Below, in pieces: positions 23,451 to 32,375 of a stretch of 64,000 nt of DNA. The DNA is taken from positions 1 to 64,000 of the forward strand of contig JAPOOG010000006.1 of assembly GCA_026713545.1 (NCBI GenBank), read 5' to 3'. Positions within the stretch are counted from its first letter, which is position 1. Each line of letters begins with the position of its first letter. The translations under genes were made by a program, and so were the position numbers. The DNA is from Bryobacterales bacterium. GTDB taxonomy: Bacteria; Acidobacteriota; Terriglobia; Bryobacterales; UBA6623. Below the pieces are notes generated by a model. That model did not search any database. It was not told the origin of the DNA and saw nothing but the letters and a program-made list of their open reading frames with translations.

Positions 23451-24379
23451 AGCTGACCGAGGCGACCGATACCTACATCAAAGAGCTTCAGCGGCGCAAC
23501 TTTGTGAACAGCACCATCGCGAACTACCGCTCACTGTTTCGGTTATGGATTGCCTTCGGACGTAGCCACTGTCTCACCAATCTTTCCGACTACAACCAGG
23601 TCATCATCCGCAATTTTCTCGATAGCTGGCACGTTCAACCTAGCACCGCTAAGACCCGCTACAAAATGCTCCGCGCTTTCTTCGTCTTCGCCACCGACAT
23701 GGACTGGATCAATCAATCACCCATGGCGAAGCTCAAACCGCCGAAGGTCACTCAAATACCCACCCCGCCGCTTACCCGCGAAGAGTTTCAATCGCTCGCT
23801 CTCGCGGCCGAGAACCTGCCCGGTGAGCGTGCCCTGATCTTTCTCATGCGCTACTCCGGACTCTCTATCGGCGACGCCGTAGGCTGCCGCATGGACGCCA
23901 TCAACGGCGACACCCTGACCCTTCATCGCACCAAAACAGGCGAGCTCGTCGTTGTTCCGCTGCCCGACCTGGTGCTCGACTCGCTCCGCGAGATCGAAGG
24001 CGTCTTCGGAACCGACCACTACTTCTGGTCAGGCACCATTCTTCGGGTTTCCGCCACGAAACAGTGGCGCATGAAGCTGCAGCACGTAGGCCGCATAGCC
24101 GGTTTGCAGAACTTCCGGCCGCACCAGCTCAGAGACACCTTCGCTGTCGAGTTCCTGATCGCCAGCAGATCCATAGAGGATTTAAGCGCACTTCTGGGCC
24201 ACAGCAGCGTCATCACCACCGAACTCTACTACGCGCCGTGGGTCATGGCGCGTAGGGATCGACTTATACGCATCGTAAAGGAGGTTAACGATTCTGACTC
24301 CATGCTCCGGTTTCTGACCGAACGCATGCGGAAAAAGAAAGCGGGAGCCGGTGACAACGGCTCCCGCTTTCATGTCTGA
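23447..24379 (+). CDS. Tyrosine recombinase (phage integrase family)
   Basis: A 310-residue integrase. The N-terminal SAM-like core-binding domain spans about 1-95. The catalytic domain shows all expected residues: Arg in LMRYSGLSIGD, Lys in RTKTGE, HxxR in RPHQLRDTF, His in LLGHSSV and Tyr in TELYYAPW. It catalyses insertion, excision or inversion of the neighbouring element. ATG 23447 overlaps the serine recombinase stop. A perfect terminator hairpin overlaps its last codons. Pairing of a serine and a tyrosine recombinase in one transcript at the edge of the defence region suggests the integration module of the island. Confidence 0.92.
   Translation: MKLTEATDTYIKELQRRNFVNSTIANYRSLFRLWIAFGRSHCLTNLSDYNQVIIRNFLDSWHVQPSTAKTRYKMLRAFFVFATDMDWINQSPMAKLKPPKVTQIPTPPLTREEFQSLALAAENLPGERALIFLMRYSGLSIGDAVGCRMDAINGDTLTLHRTKTGELVVVPLPDLVLDSLREIEGVFGTDHYFWSGTILRVSATKQWRMKLQHVGRIAGLQNFRPHQLRDTFAVEFLIASRSIEDLSALLGHSSVITTELYYAPWVMARRDRLIRIVKEVNDSDSMLRFLTERMRKKKAGAGDNGSRFHV
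24338..24370 (+). terminator. Perfect terminator hairpin at the integrase 3' end
   Basis: AAAGCGGGAGCCG, loop GTGACAA, CGGCTCCCGCTTT: a 13-bp perfect stem with a GC-rich core and A/T ends, overlapping the last codons and ending 10 bp before the end of the stop codon. A and T tracts on both sides allow termination in both directions. Confidence 0.75.
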
Positions 24380-24380
24380 C

Positions 24381-24429
24381 ACTGACCTAGCTGGTCAGTA
24401 GATCAGAAGTGCTCATCTATCAGCACTTC
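24381..24429. other. Two adjacent inverted repeats at the island edge
   Basis: ACTGACC-TAGCT-GGTCAGT (24381-24399) and GAAGTGCT-CATCTATC-AGCACTTC (24406-24429) are both perfect. They sit just after the recombinase genes where accessory content ends. They could be recombinase core or arm sites or further terminators. Confidence 0.4.
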
Positions 24430-24555
24430 CAGTCTACCACAAAGTTAATTCCCTGAGTACGAACGCACCGTCACGGCGCGTTTTTCCCGGTAGGCCTTCG
24501 ATCTCGGCTGGTCCGGCCTGCCTGGAGAATCTCGTGCACTCGGGCTATATCCGGT

Positions 24556-25473
24556 TTAGGATGCGGTTGCAGTCGCGGCTTCGGCCTCCGCGACCAGCTC
24601 CTTTACATACGCCAGAGAAGCTTCGACCAATTCCCATGAACCTGGCCAGAAGCACATGTCGATGGCCCAGTATTCAACGTTGGGCACCGTCAAGAGTTTC
24701 GGCGCAACCGATTTGAAGTCGACGTTGCCGGTCCCGAACGGGTTGTGTGTGCTGGTGTGGTTGTCATGCAAGCTGCCGTCGGAATCGATCAAGTGGATCG
24801 CGCCGATCTTGCCCTCGAGATTGGCGAGCAGTTCTTCGATGCCGCCGTCGAGAGTTTCCTTCTCGCCGTGTTGCCGGGAGCCCGCGACGGCTGACATGTA
24901 GGCGTGGCTTGTGTCGTACATGACGTCGAAGTTCGGATGGCCCACCTTGCCATGGAGTTCGATGATTTCAGAAGGCTTGTTGAAGATGAACCCCGGCTCG
25001 AACTCCCAGTGCATCCGGATGCCGGCGTTTTGCGCTTTTTGCGCTGCTTCGTGAAATGTCTCCGCCACCCGGCCCTTCGCCGCCTCGTATTCGGCATCGT
25101 CGGAGTACTTGCCGGGATCGGCGACCGTATCCACCCGGATGTCTCGGATGCCCAGGTCATTGCACATATCGAGGTTCTTTGAGAACTGCTCGAGATATTT
25201 TTCCTTGTTCTCAGCCTCGGTAGGGTCGAATGCATACTGGTCGCACGCATAGCCTGACCGCTCCAATCCGAGATCATCGAGTATCTTCTTGACTTCCTGA
25301 CGAGACTCCGTCGTCGGGTAGGCATCGAGAGTGACGTGTTCTTGGATGCCGCAGACCTCGATGGCGTCATATCCGGCTTCGGCAAGCCTCCTGGCTGTCT
25401 TGTCGAATGGGACCGGATTGTCAGAGTAAGGCCCGAACGCGAAAGCCCAACTGCCGAGCGAGATTTTTTTCAT
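24556..25473 (-). CDS. Sugar phosphate isomerase/epimerase (TIM barrel, AP endonuclease 2 family)
   Basis: A 305-residue protein, start ATG 25473 (MKKISLGSWAFAFGPYSDNP). The xylose isomerase-like barrel is recognisable from GYDAIEVCG near residue 35, IRDIRVDTV, MHWEFEPG, FDVMYDTSHAYM and IGAIHLIDSDGSLHDNHTS; conserved Glu, Asp and His at strand ends would bind a divalent metal. Relatives isomerise or epimerise sugars or inositol derivatives; the substrate cannot be told. It has no signal peptide, unlike the similar gene at 46425. It is followed by a DUF1080 gene upstream on the same strand, pointing to saccharide breakdown. Confidence 0.85.
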   Translation of the reverse strand: MKKISLGSWAFAFGPYSDNPVPFDKTARRLAEAGYDAIEVCGIQEHVTLDAYPTTESRQEVKKILDDLGLERSGYACDQYAFDPTEAENKEKYLEQFSKNLDMCNDLGIRDIRVDTVADPGKYSDDAEYEAAKGRVAETFHEAAQKAQNAGIRMHWEFEPGFIFNKPSEIIELHGKVGHPNFDVMYDTSHAYMSAVAGSRQHGEKETLDGGIEELLANLEGKIGAIHLIDSDGSLHDNHTSTHNPFGTGNVDFKSVAPKLLTVPNVEYWAIDMCFWPGSWELVEASLAYVKELVAEAEAATATAS

Positions 25474-25516
25474 GGTTCTCTTCCCCCTATGATGGGTTGC
25501 GTCGACGACTCGCCGA

Positions 25517-26158
25517 CTACTCCAGCGTGCGGATGCGGATGTTGCGAAACGAGACTTGCATCGCCGGTCCGGCGTGCAATTGCAGGGCAAGGACTCCTTC
25601 CGACGACATGTCATCAGCCAGATCGGCCGTGACGAGACCGTTCAGCGTGAGGGTAATCTGATTGCCCTTGCAAATGATCTCGTAGCTGTTCCAATCGCCG
25701 AGCTTGACGACCTTCTCACCCTTGCCGTCATAACCGGCGACGATGACGCCCCGCCCGGTCTTTTCTCCGTACAAACTGCCCCACCAGGCTCCTTCGGCGG
25801 CATCGGCCTGATAGCCCCGCACAACCCAGTTGGGTAGCTCTTCGCTGCGGAATTGCACACCGCTATTGTGATTGCGGACTTTGACGTCGAGCCGCAGAAT
25901 GAAGTCCGAGAACTTCTCTTCGCTGATCAGGAAGCTGTTGTGGGGAATTTTGTTGCCTTCTGTGGAACCGACGATCGCTCCGTCGACGACCGACCACAGC
26001 TTCGCATCGCCCTTCCACCCGTCGAGCGTCTTACCGTCGAAGATCCTCCGGTATCCTTCCTTCTGCTCTTGCTCGGTGAGCATATTGGGAGACTCGGCGG
26101 AAACTCCTCCGCAGATCAAGATTCCAAGCAAGATTCCAAGCAAGATGTATCGCAGCAT
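25517..26158 (-). CDS. Secreted DUF1080 protein (3-keto-disaccharide hydrolase family)
   Basis: A 213-residue protein with a signal peptide (ILLGILLGILICGGVSA) then the DUF1080 lectin-like fold: FDGKTLDGWKG, LISEEKFSDFILRLDVK, NSGVQFRSEE, GDWNSYEIICKGNQ and a final HAGPAMQVSFRNIRIR. Members hydrolyse 3-keto-glycosides or bind glycans in the periplasm. It lies 43 bp upstream of the isomerase gene on the same strand and is likely co-transcribed. The family is abundant in Acidobacteriota, Planctomycetota and Bacteroidota. Confidence 0.9.
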   Translation of the reverse strand: MLRYILLGILLGILICGGVSAESPNMLTEQEQKEGYRRIFDGKTLDGWKGDAKLWSVVDGAIVGSTEGNKIPHNSFLISEEKFSDFILRLDVKVRNHNSGVQFRSEELPNWVVRGYQADAAEGAWWGSLYGEKTGRGVIVAGYDGKGEKVVKLGDWNSYEIICKGNQITLTLNGLVTADLADDMSSEGVLALQLHAGPAMQVSFRNIRIRTLE

Positions 26159-26229
26159 GGTGACCTCTGACCGTTGTACTCCAGACTGCGCCGAACTTGC
26201 AACCCGGATCGCGGAAGCGGATGACTTTG

Positions 26230-26345
26230 TCGGCGCAATAGGAGAACTGCTCCTGGTGATCCAAGCAGAACGTTCCCCATCGGCTTGAGGTACTGAGGCC
26301 CTTTAGTCTTGTTTTGGCTGCTCCGGCCGGCATAGCATTAAGACA
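26230..26345. repeat. Dispersed repeat family 2, copy 1, with terminator hairpin
   Basis: Matches 52645-52770: GTCGGCG.AAT.GGAGAA, then GTACTGA.GCCCTT.AGTCTT, then CCGGCATAGCAT and a purine-rich end. The hairpin ACTGAGG-CC-CTTTAGT (26292-26307) followed by CTTGTTTT is a plausible Rho-independent terminator read rightward. It is not downstream of any rightward gene, so its conservation may be due to the repeat itself. Confidence 0.6.
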
Positions 26346-26361
26346 GGGAGACGGAAATCCT

Positions 26362-26600
26362 GACATGCATTTCTCCCCATGCGGCAAGGCGAAGTGCGTG
26401 AGAGGACCGGCAGGACGAGACCCGAGCCGCCCGCGCCAGCAACAACGCCGGTAAGGTTTTTCACGAATCACGAATCAAGGTCTTTATGGTTCACTGGCCG
26501 TCAGACATTTCTTTCTGGAGCGAGCTAGGCCCCGCCAATGGCTTTCACGAAACACGAGACACGAATCACGAAACAGGGCTTTTTTCGAAACACGAGACAC
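26362..26600. repeat. Dispersed repeat family 1, copy 1 (CACGAA-tail element)
   Basis: Starts GCATTTCTCCCCATGCGGC, continues GAAGTGCGTGAGAGG, GGCAGGACGAG and GCCGCCCGCGCC, and ends in GGTTTTTCACGAATCACGAA. A second partial unit follows at about 26500-26600 (GGCCGTCAGACATTTCT) with iterated 7-mers CACGAAA, CACGAGA, CACGAAT. Other copies are at 32090, 49351 and 52893. No coding capacity is conserved. The surrounding 950-bp gap 26159-27116 holds this, family 2 and family 3 copies and no gene. Confidence 0.75.
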
Positions 26601-26924
26601 GGCCTTTACGGCCGCTCGGGCCGCCGAACCCTCTTCTGAATCAATGCTTTCCTGCTCTCTACTTGCTGTTTTTGACTTCATGCTGTTGCGCACAAGTGCA
26701 CAAGGGGGAGTGGGGGGGTGCACAGGTCCTCGCTTAGTCAATCGTTCTGGGTGGGCCTCACTACTAGCGAGGAAGTCCTCAGACCGACAAGCAGGACAAC
26801 TGATCGCCGCGTCAACTTGACTCGAATGTGAACCTTGGCAGCGAAGAAAAAACCTAGTGCCGTTCGCTGGGGAATCCCGCAAAAGTGCACAGAATCCCGT
26901 TGCTCCCAGGAAAATGCGCCAAGC

Positions 26925-27015
26925 GCAGAGTTCGCCGCAGCTCCCGCCTCCCTCCGGGCTCGTTCTGTTGCGGCGAGCGCAAAAAGGAACCCAGGCTGAG
27001 AAAGAGGAACGTTAT
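26925..27015. repeat. Dispersed repeat family 3, copy 1
   Basis: Resembles 53195-53290: GCGCxxxGTTCGCCGCxGCTCC, then GCGGCGA, then AAAAGGAACCCA.GCTGAGAA and GGA.CAACGTT-like end. Both copies lie about 100-150 bp upstream of a gene (Gfo/Idh oxidoreductase here, dnaK there). It could carry a promoter-proximal signal; unproven. Confidence 0.5.
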
Positions 27016-27116
27016 CGATGGCGCAAACAGGGGAACTTTCTATATCGCGTTGACACGATGTCGGTGCTCTTTGACGTAAACGGATATTTTCGATATCGTG
27101 ATGCTGGGAGGTTCTT

Positions 27117-28406
27117 ATGAATCGTAGATCGTTCCTGAAAGGTTCAGTTGCCGGCGCTGCGACGGCCGCCCCCTTGGGCGCCGCGGCAAGCAGCGCGCGT
27201 TTGCCGAGTGACCAGCTTCGTGTCGCTGTCGTAGGAGTGCGGGGGCGAGGAAGGAGTCACGTCAAGGGGTTCGCGGATTCCCCCGACACGGTGGTCACGA
27301 CGCTTTGCGACGTCGATCTCAACGTCGTGGGCCGAGCCCAGAAGATCCTCGAAGAAGCAGGCGCGCCGAAACCGAAGGTCGTTCAGGACATCCGCCGGGT
27401 TCTCGACGACAACGACATCGACATCGTCTCGATCGCCACGCCCGACCATTGGCATGCTCTGGGAGCGATTTGGGCTTGTCAGGCGGGTAAAGACATCTAC
27501 GTTGAAAAGCCAGTCTCTCACAACATCAGAGAGGGCCGGCGGATCGTCGAAGCCGCCCGCAAATATGACCGCGTGGTCCAGACAGGGACCCAGGGACGTT
27601 CCTCACCCGCTATGCAGGAGGCGATCAAGTTCATTCACGACGGCGGCATCGGCAAAGTCTATATGGCGAAAGGCCTGTGTTACAAGCGCCGCAAGTCGAT
27701 CGGTCACACCCCGGATGCGCCCGTGCCCGAAGGCGTCGACTACGATCTGTGGCTCGGCCCGGCCCCCGAGCGCCCCTTCAGCCGAAATCGCTTCCACTAC
27801 AACTGGCACTGGATGTGGGACTACGGCACAACTGACATGGGCAATCAGGGCGTCCACCAGATGGATATTGCCCGCTGGGGCATCAACAAGCACGAGCTCC
27901 CCGCCAGGATCAACGGCGCGGGGAATAAGTTTGTCTACGACGACGATCAGGAAACCCCGAATACGCAGCTCACGACCTTCGAATACGATGACACGCTGCT
28001 CGTCTTCGAAGTGCGCGGTCTGTTGACCAACGATGAAAAGGAAGTCACCGTCGGCAACATTTTCTATGGCTCCGACGGCTATCTCACGATTGGAAGGGGC
28101 GGCTGGCAAGCCTATCTTGGCGAAAAGGGCGAGCCGGGACCGGGGAGTTCCAAAGACGGGCCGCGCGTCAGCCACTTCCAGAACTTCATCGACGCCGTCA
28201 GGAACCGCGATCGCAGTCTGCTCAACGCCGATATCCTGGAGGGACATTTGTCTTCGGCTCTGTGTCATCTCGGAAACATCTCCTACCGAACCGGCAGGAA
28301 GCTGACATTCGATCCCGCCTGGGAGAACTTCCCCGGTGACGACGAGGCCAATTCGTACCTCACGCGGAGATACCGCAAGCCGTTCGTTGTGCCGGAGAGA
28401 GTGTAG
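27117..28406 (+). CDS. Tat-exported Gfo/Idh/MocA family oxidoreductase
   Basis: A 429-residue protein. The N-terminus NRRSFLKGSVAGAATAAPLG is a twin-arginine signal (RRSFLK). A Rossmann NAD(P)-binding domain follows with GVRGRGRSH and the family motif EKPVSHN near residue 128; the C-terminal alpha/beta domain contains GNQGVHQMDIARWG, the catalytic His/Asp region. Members oxidise or epimerise sugars, and exported ones include GH109-type glycosidases using tightly bound NAD. GGGAGG lies upstream of ATG 27117. It is close to the DUF1080 and isomerase genes, consistent with sugar catabolism. Confidence 0.9.
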   Translation: MNRRSFLKGSVAGAATAAPLGAAASSARLPSDQLRVAVVGVRGRGRSHVKGFADSPDTVVTTLCDVDLNVVGRAQKILEEAGAPKPKVVQDIRRVLDDNDIDIVSIATPDHWHALGAIWACQAGKDIYVEKPVSHNIREGRRIVEAARKYDRVVQTGTQGRSSPAMQEAIKFIHDGGIGKVYMAKGLCYKRRKSIGHTPDAPVPEGVDYDLWLGPAPERPFSRNRFHYNWHWMWDYGTTDMGNQGVHQMDIARWGINKHELPARINGAGNKFVYDDDQETPNTQLTTFEYDDTLLVFEVRGLLTNDEKEVTVGNIFYGSDGYLTIGRGGWQAYLGEKGEPGPGSSKDGPRVSHFQNFIDAVRNRDRSLLNADILEGHLSSALCHLGNISYRTGRKLTFDPAWENFPGDDEANSYLTRRYRKPFVVPERV

Positions 28407-28605
28407 TCGTCGATTCCCTGGCCCGTAGGCTTGCGAGTATTCCTGTCGATGGAAGAGGTCGAATAGCGCTCTTCGAACTTCGAGAATAAGGCTCCGAAGG
28501 AAACCGGAACGGAAGATGACTCGGCCGGCCGGCGGGAGCCGCCGGACTTTCGGCGAACCTGATAAAGCCGGTTTTTACGGCGCGGCGCCGATGGGAGGAA
28601 CCTGC

Positions 28606-30000
28606 ATGGCCGAGTACGACTTGATCGTCATTGGCAGCGGCCCGGCTGGGCGCAAAGCCGCCATCTCGGCCTCGAAGCTCGAGAAGAGCGTGGCCGTCAT
28701 CGAGCGCACTACCAGTGTGGGTGGAGTCTGCCTGCACAAAGGCACGATCCCCAGCAAGGCGCTTCGCGAGGCGGCTTCCTATCTGTCGGGAGTACGGCAG
28801 CGAGAGGTCTATGGATCGGCTTACCGTGTCAAGGACAGGGTCACGATTCAGGACCTGATGTTCCGCACTCATCGCGTGACCGAAACGGAAGTCAACGTGG
28901 TTCGCGATCAACTCGTTCGCAACTACATCGACATCGTCGATGGGACGGCGGCCTTTGTCGACCCGCATGCCGTTGAAGTAACAAGCGACGATGGCACCCT
29001 CCGCAGGCTCACCGCGGAAAAAATCATCATTGCGGTCGGAACGAAGCCGGCTCGTCCGCCTGATATCGAGTTTGACGACCGCAGGATCATCGATAGCGAC
29101 GGCCTGCTGTGCCTCGCTGATATCCCCCGTACGATGACCTTCGTCGGGGCCGGGATTGTCGGTACGGAGTATGCGACCATCTTCCGAACTCTTGGTGTCC
29201 GCGTCACCTTGATTGACGGTCGCCAAAGGCCCCTCGACTTCGTCGACGATGAGATCGAAGACGCCTTGTACTATCACATGCGCGACCAGGAGATCACGTT
29301 GCGTTTCGGGGAGTCGGTTTCCTCCGTCCGGCTCACGGACAACGGCAAGGTGGAAGTCAGGATGGAGAGCGGAAAGAAACTGCACTCTGAGTCGCTGATG
29401 TTCGCCGCAGGCCGTGTCGGCGCGTCAGAGGCCCTGCACTTGGACAAGGTCGGCATAGCGGTTGATCAACGCGGACGTATCCAGGTCGACGAGCACTACC
29501 GCACTCAGCTCGATCACGTCTACGCGGTCGGGGACATCATCGGTTTCCCAAGCCTCGCTTCCACGAGCATGGAGCAGGGCCGTTTGGCGGCTCTGCATGC
29601 CTTCGGTCAGGAAACCGAAAAAACATATACGCGCCTGCCGTTCGGTATTTACACAATTCCCGAGATCGCGATGATCGGTCCGACCGAACAAGAGTTGACG
29701 AAAGAGTCGGTCCCCTACGAAACGGGCATCGCTCGCTTCCGCGAGTTGTCCCGAACCCACATCAGCGGGGGGAGGACCGGTATGCTCAAACTGCTTTTCA
29801 ATCGTCAGGATTTGAAGCTGTTGGCCGTCCACATTCTGGGGGAGCACGCAACGGAACTGGTCCACATCGGACAGGCTGTTATCGAACACGACGGCAGCAT
29901 CGAATATCTGCGTGACGCGGTTTTTAATTATCCGACCTTGGCTGAGGCCTACAAGATCGCAGCTCTGAATGGGCTCAACAAGCTTGAAGGTCGACAGTAG
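28606..30000 (+). CDS. sthA: Soluble pyridine nucleotide transhydrogenase-like flavoprotein
   Basis: A 464-residue FAD enzyme, start ATG 28606 after GGGAGGAA; the open frame upstream lacks a ribosome site. FAD motif IGSGPAGRKAA, NAD(P) motif GAGIVGTEYA, FAD motif VYAVGDIIG and the C-terminal dimerisation domain with AEAYKIAALNGLN. In GGVCLHKGTIPSKALREA only one cysteine is present where disulfide reductases have CxxxxC; this single-Cys pattern marks SthA, which balances NADPH and NADH by direct hydride transfer. A lipoamide dehydrogenase is thereby unlikely. Cytoplasmic. Confidence 0.9.
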   Translation: MAEYDLIVIGSGPAGRKAAISASKLEKSVAVIERTTSVGGVCLHKGTIPSKALREAASYLSGVRQREVYGSAYRVKDRVTIQDLMFRTHRVTETEVNVVRDQLVRNYIDIVDGTAAFVDPHAVEVTSDDGTLRRLTAEKIIIAVGTKPARPPDIEFDDRRIIDSDGLLCLADIPRTMTFVGAGIVGTEYATIFRTLGVRVTLIDGRQRPLDFVDDEIEDALYYHMRDQEITLRFGESVSSVRLTDNGKVEVRMESGKKLHSESLMFAAGRVGASEALHLDKVGIAVDQRGRIQVDEHYRTQLDHVYAVGDIIGFPSLASTSMEQGRLAALHAFGQETEKTYTRLPFGIYTIPEIAMIGPTEQELTKESVPYETGIARFRELSRTHISGGRTGMLKLLFNRQDLKLLAVHILGEHATELVHIGQAVIEHDGSIEYLRDAVFNYPTLAEAYKIAALNGLNKLEGRQ

Positions 30001-30112
30001 CTTCCCGTCGCCGGCTCGCTGTATATGATATGCAACGGCGCTTCGCGCGGCCACTCTACAAAGCGATAATTAGGGGGTGATCCGCTTACTTGTCACCTCT
30101 GGGAGAACCGCG

Positions 30113-32089
30113 ATGTCGGACCGGCGTGGTTTATTCATCCTGTTGATGCTTGGAGTCCTTGTTTGCTGTGTCTCGTCGGCGCAGGAGAAGACCAGGAAAC
30201 GGCAGCTTCCGGACCCCGTCCGCTGGACACTGAGCTGGGACCCGGCAACCGCCGTTCCGGGGAGCAAGGTCGTCGGCAAGCTGACGGCGACGATTGAATC
30301 CGGCTGGCGTCTCTACGCTCCCACAACCCCGGCTGGCGGCCCGACTCCCACCAGGCTCGAGTTGACGGACTCCCCTCTTGTCGATGCGGCGACGGTCTAT
30401 CAACCTCAGCCGGAAGTGAAGTACGACCCCAACTTCGACATGGATAGCGAGATCTACCACGATCAGGTCGTCTTCCTGATCGAGGTGCAACTCAGCGAAA
30501 GTTCCCCGCTTGGTGAAGCTGTGCTCGAAGCCTCCGCGTTCTACTCGGTGTGCGACGACCGCGTTTGCCTGCGGCCCGTGACCAGAAAGGTAGCCGCCCC
30601 GCTGATGATCGCTCGTCAGGCTAGTGGCACGCCCGCTATCATCGCGGCGGATTACTCGGAAGCCAAACCGGCTCCGCAACAGTCCGGCAGCCGCGCTGCT
30701 GCCCCGCAGGGTGGCTCGGCAGATACGCCCCGACGGACAGCCGGATCGCAGGGCTTGGTTGAATTCGGCGCTGTTGCTTTTGGCTTCGGCCTGCTTGCCG
30801 TCTTCACGCCTTGCGTCTTCCCGATGATCCCCATCACGATGTCATATTTCGTGAGCAGGGATACGGGCTCGCGCAGAGACTCCGTTTTTCAGGCGATCGT
30901 GTTCTGCGCCGGCGTTGTCGTGTTGTTCACGGGTCTTGGCGCTCTTGTCTCGGTCGTGCTGGGGCCTTTCGGTACGGTGCAGCTCGGTTCGAGCGTGTGG
31001 GTGAATCTTTTTATTGCTCTGGTGTTCGCCGGATTTGCGGTCAGCCTTTTCGGCGCTTTTGAAATCACCGTGCCGAGCGGCGCTCTGACCTCGCTCAACA
31101 AGATGTCGGCTCGGGGAGACGTATTGGGAACGCTGATAATGGGTCTCGTTTTTGCTCTGGCGTCGTTTGCCTGTACGGGACCGTTCGTAGGGACCCTGCT
31201 CGCCGGATCGCTTCAGGGCGGCTTGGCATGGCCCGTCTTCGGCATGGCCTTGTTCTCGTCGGGAATGGCCCTGCCGTTCTTCTTCCTGGCGCTGTTTCCC
31301 TCGTATCTGTCAAGGCTTCCCAAGAGCGGCTCCTGGCTGGGCCGCGTGAAGAAAACAATGGCCTTCTTGATTCTGGCGGCGGCCTTCAAGTACCTCAGCA
31401 ACGTCGACATGATGTATCAGCTCGAGATCCTCACCAGGGAGCGGTTCCTTTCGATTTGGATCGTCTTGCTCGCGCTGGCCGCGTTCTACCTGCTCGGGTT
31501 CTACCGCTTCCCGGATGAAGGGGATGAAGCCCCCGCACCTGTCGGACTGAGGCGTCTCGCTGTGGGAGGCGTCTTTCTGGTTCTCTCTCTCAGCCTCGTC
31601 CCCGGCATGTTCAACGGCCGGCTGGGCGAGCTGGAGGCCTACGTCCCGCCCACCGATTATTCCGGATTCCCATCCGTTGCCGGCGGACCCGACTCGCAAC
31701 AGAACGTCTGGCTCAAGGACGATTACGATGGAGCCCTGGCAAAAGCCCGGCAAACCGGCAGCCCGCTTCTGATTACCTTCACCGGCTATTCCTGCTCAAA
31801 TTGCAAGTGGATGAAGTACAACATGTTCCCCGAACCTGAAATCGCGGATCTGACGAAGAACATGATTCTCCTGGAACTCTATACCGACGGGCGTGATGAA
31901 GCGTCTCGGACGAATCAGGAGTTGCAGCTTGTACGTTTCGGGAGTGTGGCTATTCCCTACTACGCCTTGCTTCGACCGGACGAGAGCATCGTCGCGGAAT
32001 TTGCCGGCCGCACCCGTGATGTGGATGAGTTCCGGCGTTTCCTTTCGGCGGCCGCGCCTCAGGTAGCGGAGGCTCCACCGGGCATCTAG
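30113..32089 (+). CDS. dsbD: DsbD-type thiol:disulfide interchange protein
   Basis: A 658-residue membrane protein, start ATG 30113 with GGGAGAA upstream. Signal peptide; an N-terminal DsbD-alpha-like domain (about 45-180) with the cysteine pair VCDDRVCLRP; eight predicted membrane helices with the central pair in FTPCVFPMIP and FACTGPFVG; and a C-terminal thioredoxin-like domain with CxxC in YSCSNCKWMKYN near residue 565. It passes electrons from cytoplasmic thioredoxin through the membrane to periplasmic thiol proteins and cytochrome c maturation. All three cysteine pairs are intact. Confidence 0.92.
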   Translation: MSDRRGLFILLMLGVLVCCVSSAQEKTRKRQLPDPVRWTLSWDPATAVPGSKVVGKLTATIESGWRLYAPTTPAGGPTPTRLELTDSPLVDAATVYQPQPEVKYDPNFDMDSEIYHDQVVFLIEVQLSESSPLGEAVLEASAFYSVCDDRVCLRPVTRKVAAPLMIARQASGTPAIIAADYSEAKPAPQQSGSRAAAPQGGSADTPRRTAGSQGLVEFGAVAFGFGLLAVFTPCVFPMIPITMSYFVSRDTGSRRDSVFQAIVFCAGVVVLFTGLGALVSVVLGPFGTVQLGSSVWVNLFIALVFAGFAVSLFGAFEITVPSGALTSLNKMSARGDVLGTLIMGLVFALASFACTGPFVGTLLAGSLQGGLAWPVFGMALFSSGMALPFFFLALFPSYLSRLPKSGSWLGRVKKTMAFLILAAAFKYLSNVDMMYQLEILTRERFLSIWIVLLALAAFYLLGFYRFPDEGDEAPAPVGLRRLAVGGVFLVLSLSLVPGMFNGRLGELEAYVPPTDYSGFPSVAGGPDSQQNVWLKDDYDGALAKARQTGSPLLITFTGYSCSNCKWMKYNMFPEPEIADLTKNMILLELYTDGRDEASRTNQELQLVRFGSVAIPYYALLRPDESIVAEFAGRTRDVDEFRRFLSAAAPQVAEAPPGI

Positions 32090-32220
32090 CCTGCATGTCA
32101 CACCACGCGGCGAGGTGAAGTGCGTGAGAGGGCCGTCAGACATTTCTCTTGGAGCGAACCAGGCCCCCCACCAAGGTGTTCACGAGACACAAGACACGAA
32201 ACACGAATCAATGCAGGCTG
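32090..32220. repeat. Dispersed repeat family 1, copy 2
   Basis: Begins right after the dsbD stop codon: CCTGCATGTCACACCACGCG, GAAGTGCGTGAGAGG, then GCCGTCAGACATTTCTCTTG GAGCGA as at 26500, and the tail CACGAGACACAAGACACGAA. The next 150 bp to 32375 hold no gene. Confidence 0.75.
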
Positions 32221-32375
32221 GATCCGCCGCTCTTGTCATAAGTTCTTCCGGTGAACGGGGTGACCGGCCGCACACCGGGGTCGGGCGGACGCGTGTGAGT
32301 TTCATCACATCCGCGTTCTTCAAGTTACGGAGTTGCGACCTTATTGGCACACCAATTGCCCAATAGCTACTGTAG

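Noticed and set aside
26540-26600. CACGAAA/CACGAGA iterations considered as a CRISPR or regular tandem array
   Set aside because: Units are 7-8 bp with no spacers of CRISPR length and no cas genes; they are the tail of a dispersed repeat.
27049-27095. TTGACA-like stretches upstream of the Gfo/Idh gene as a promoter
   Set aside because: Two overlapping candidates (TTGACA and TTGACG) exist, but neither has a convincing -10 at the right distance.
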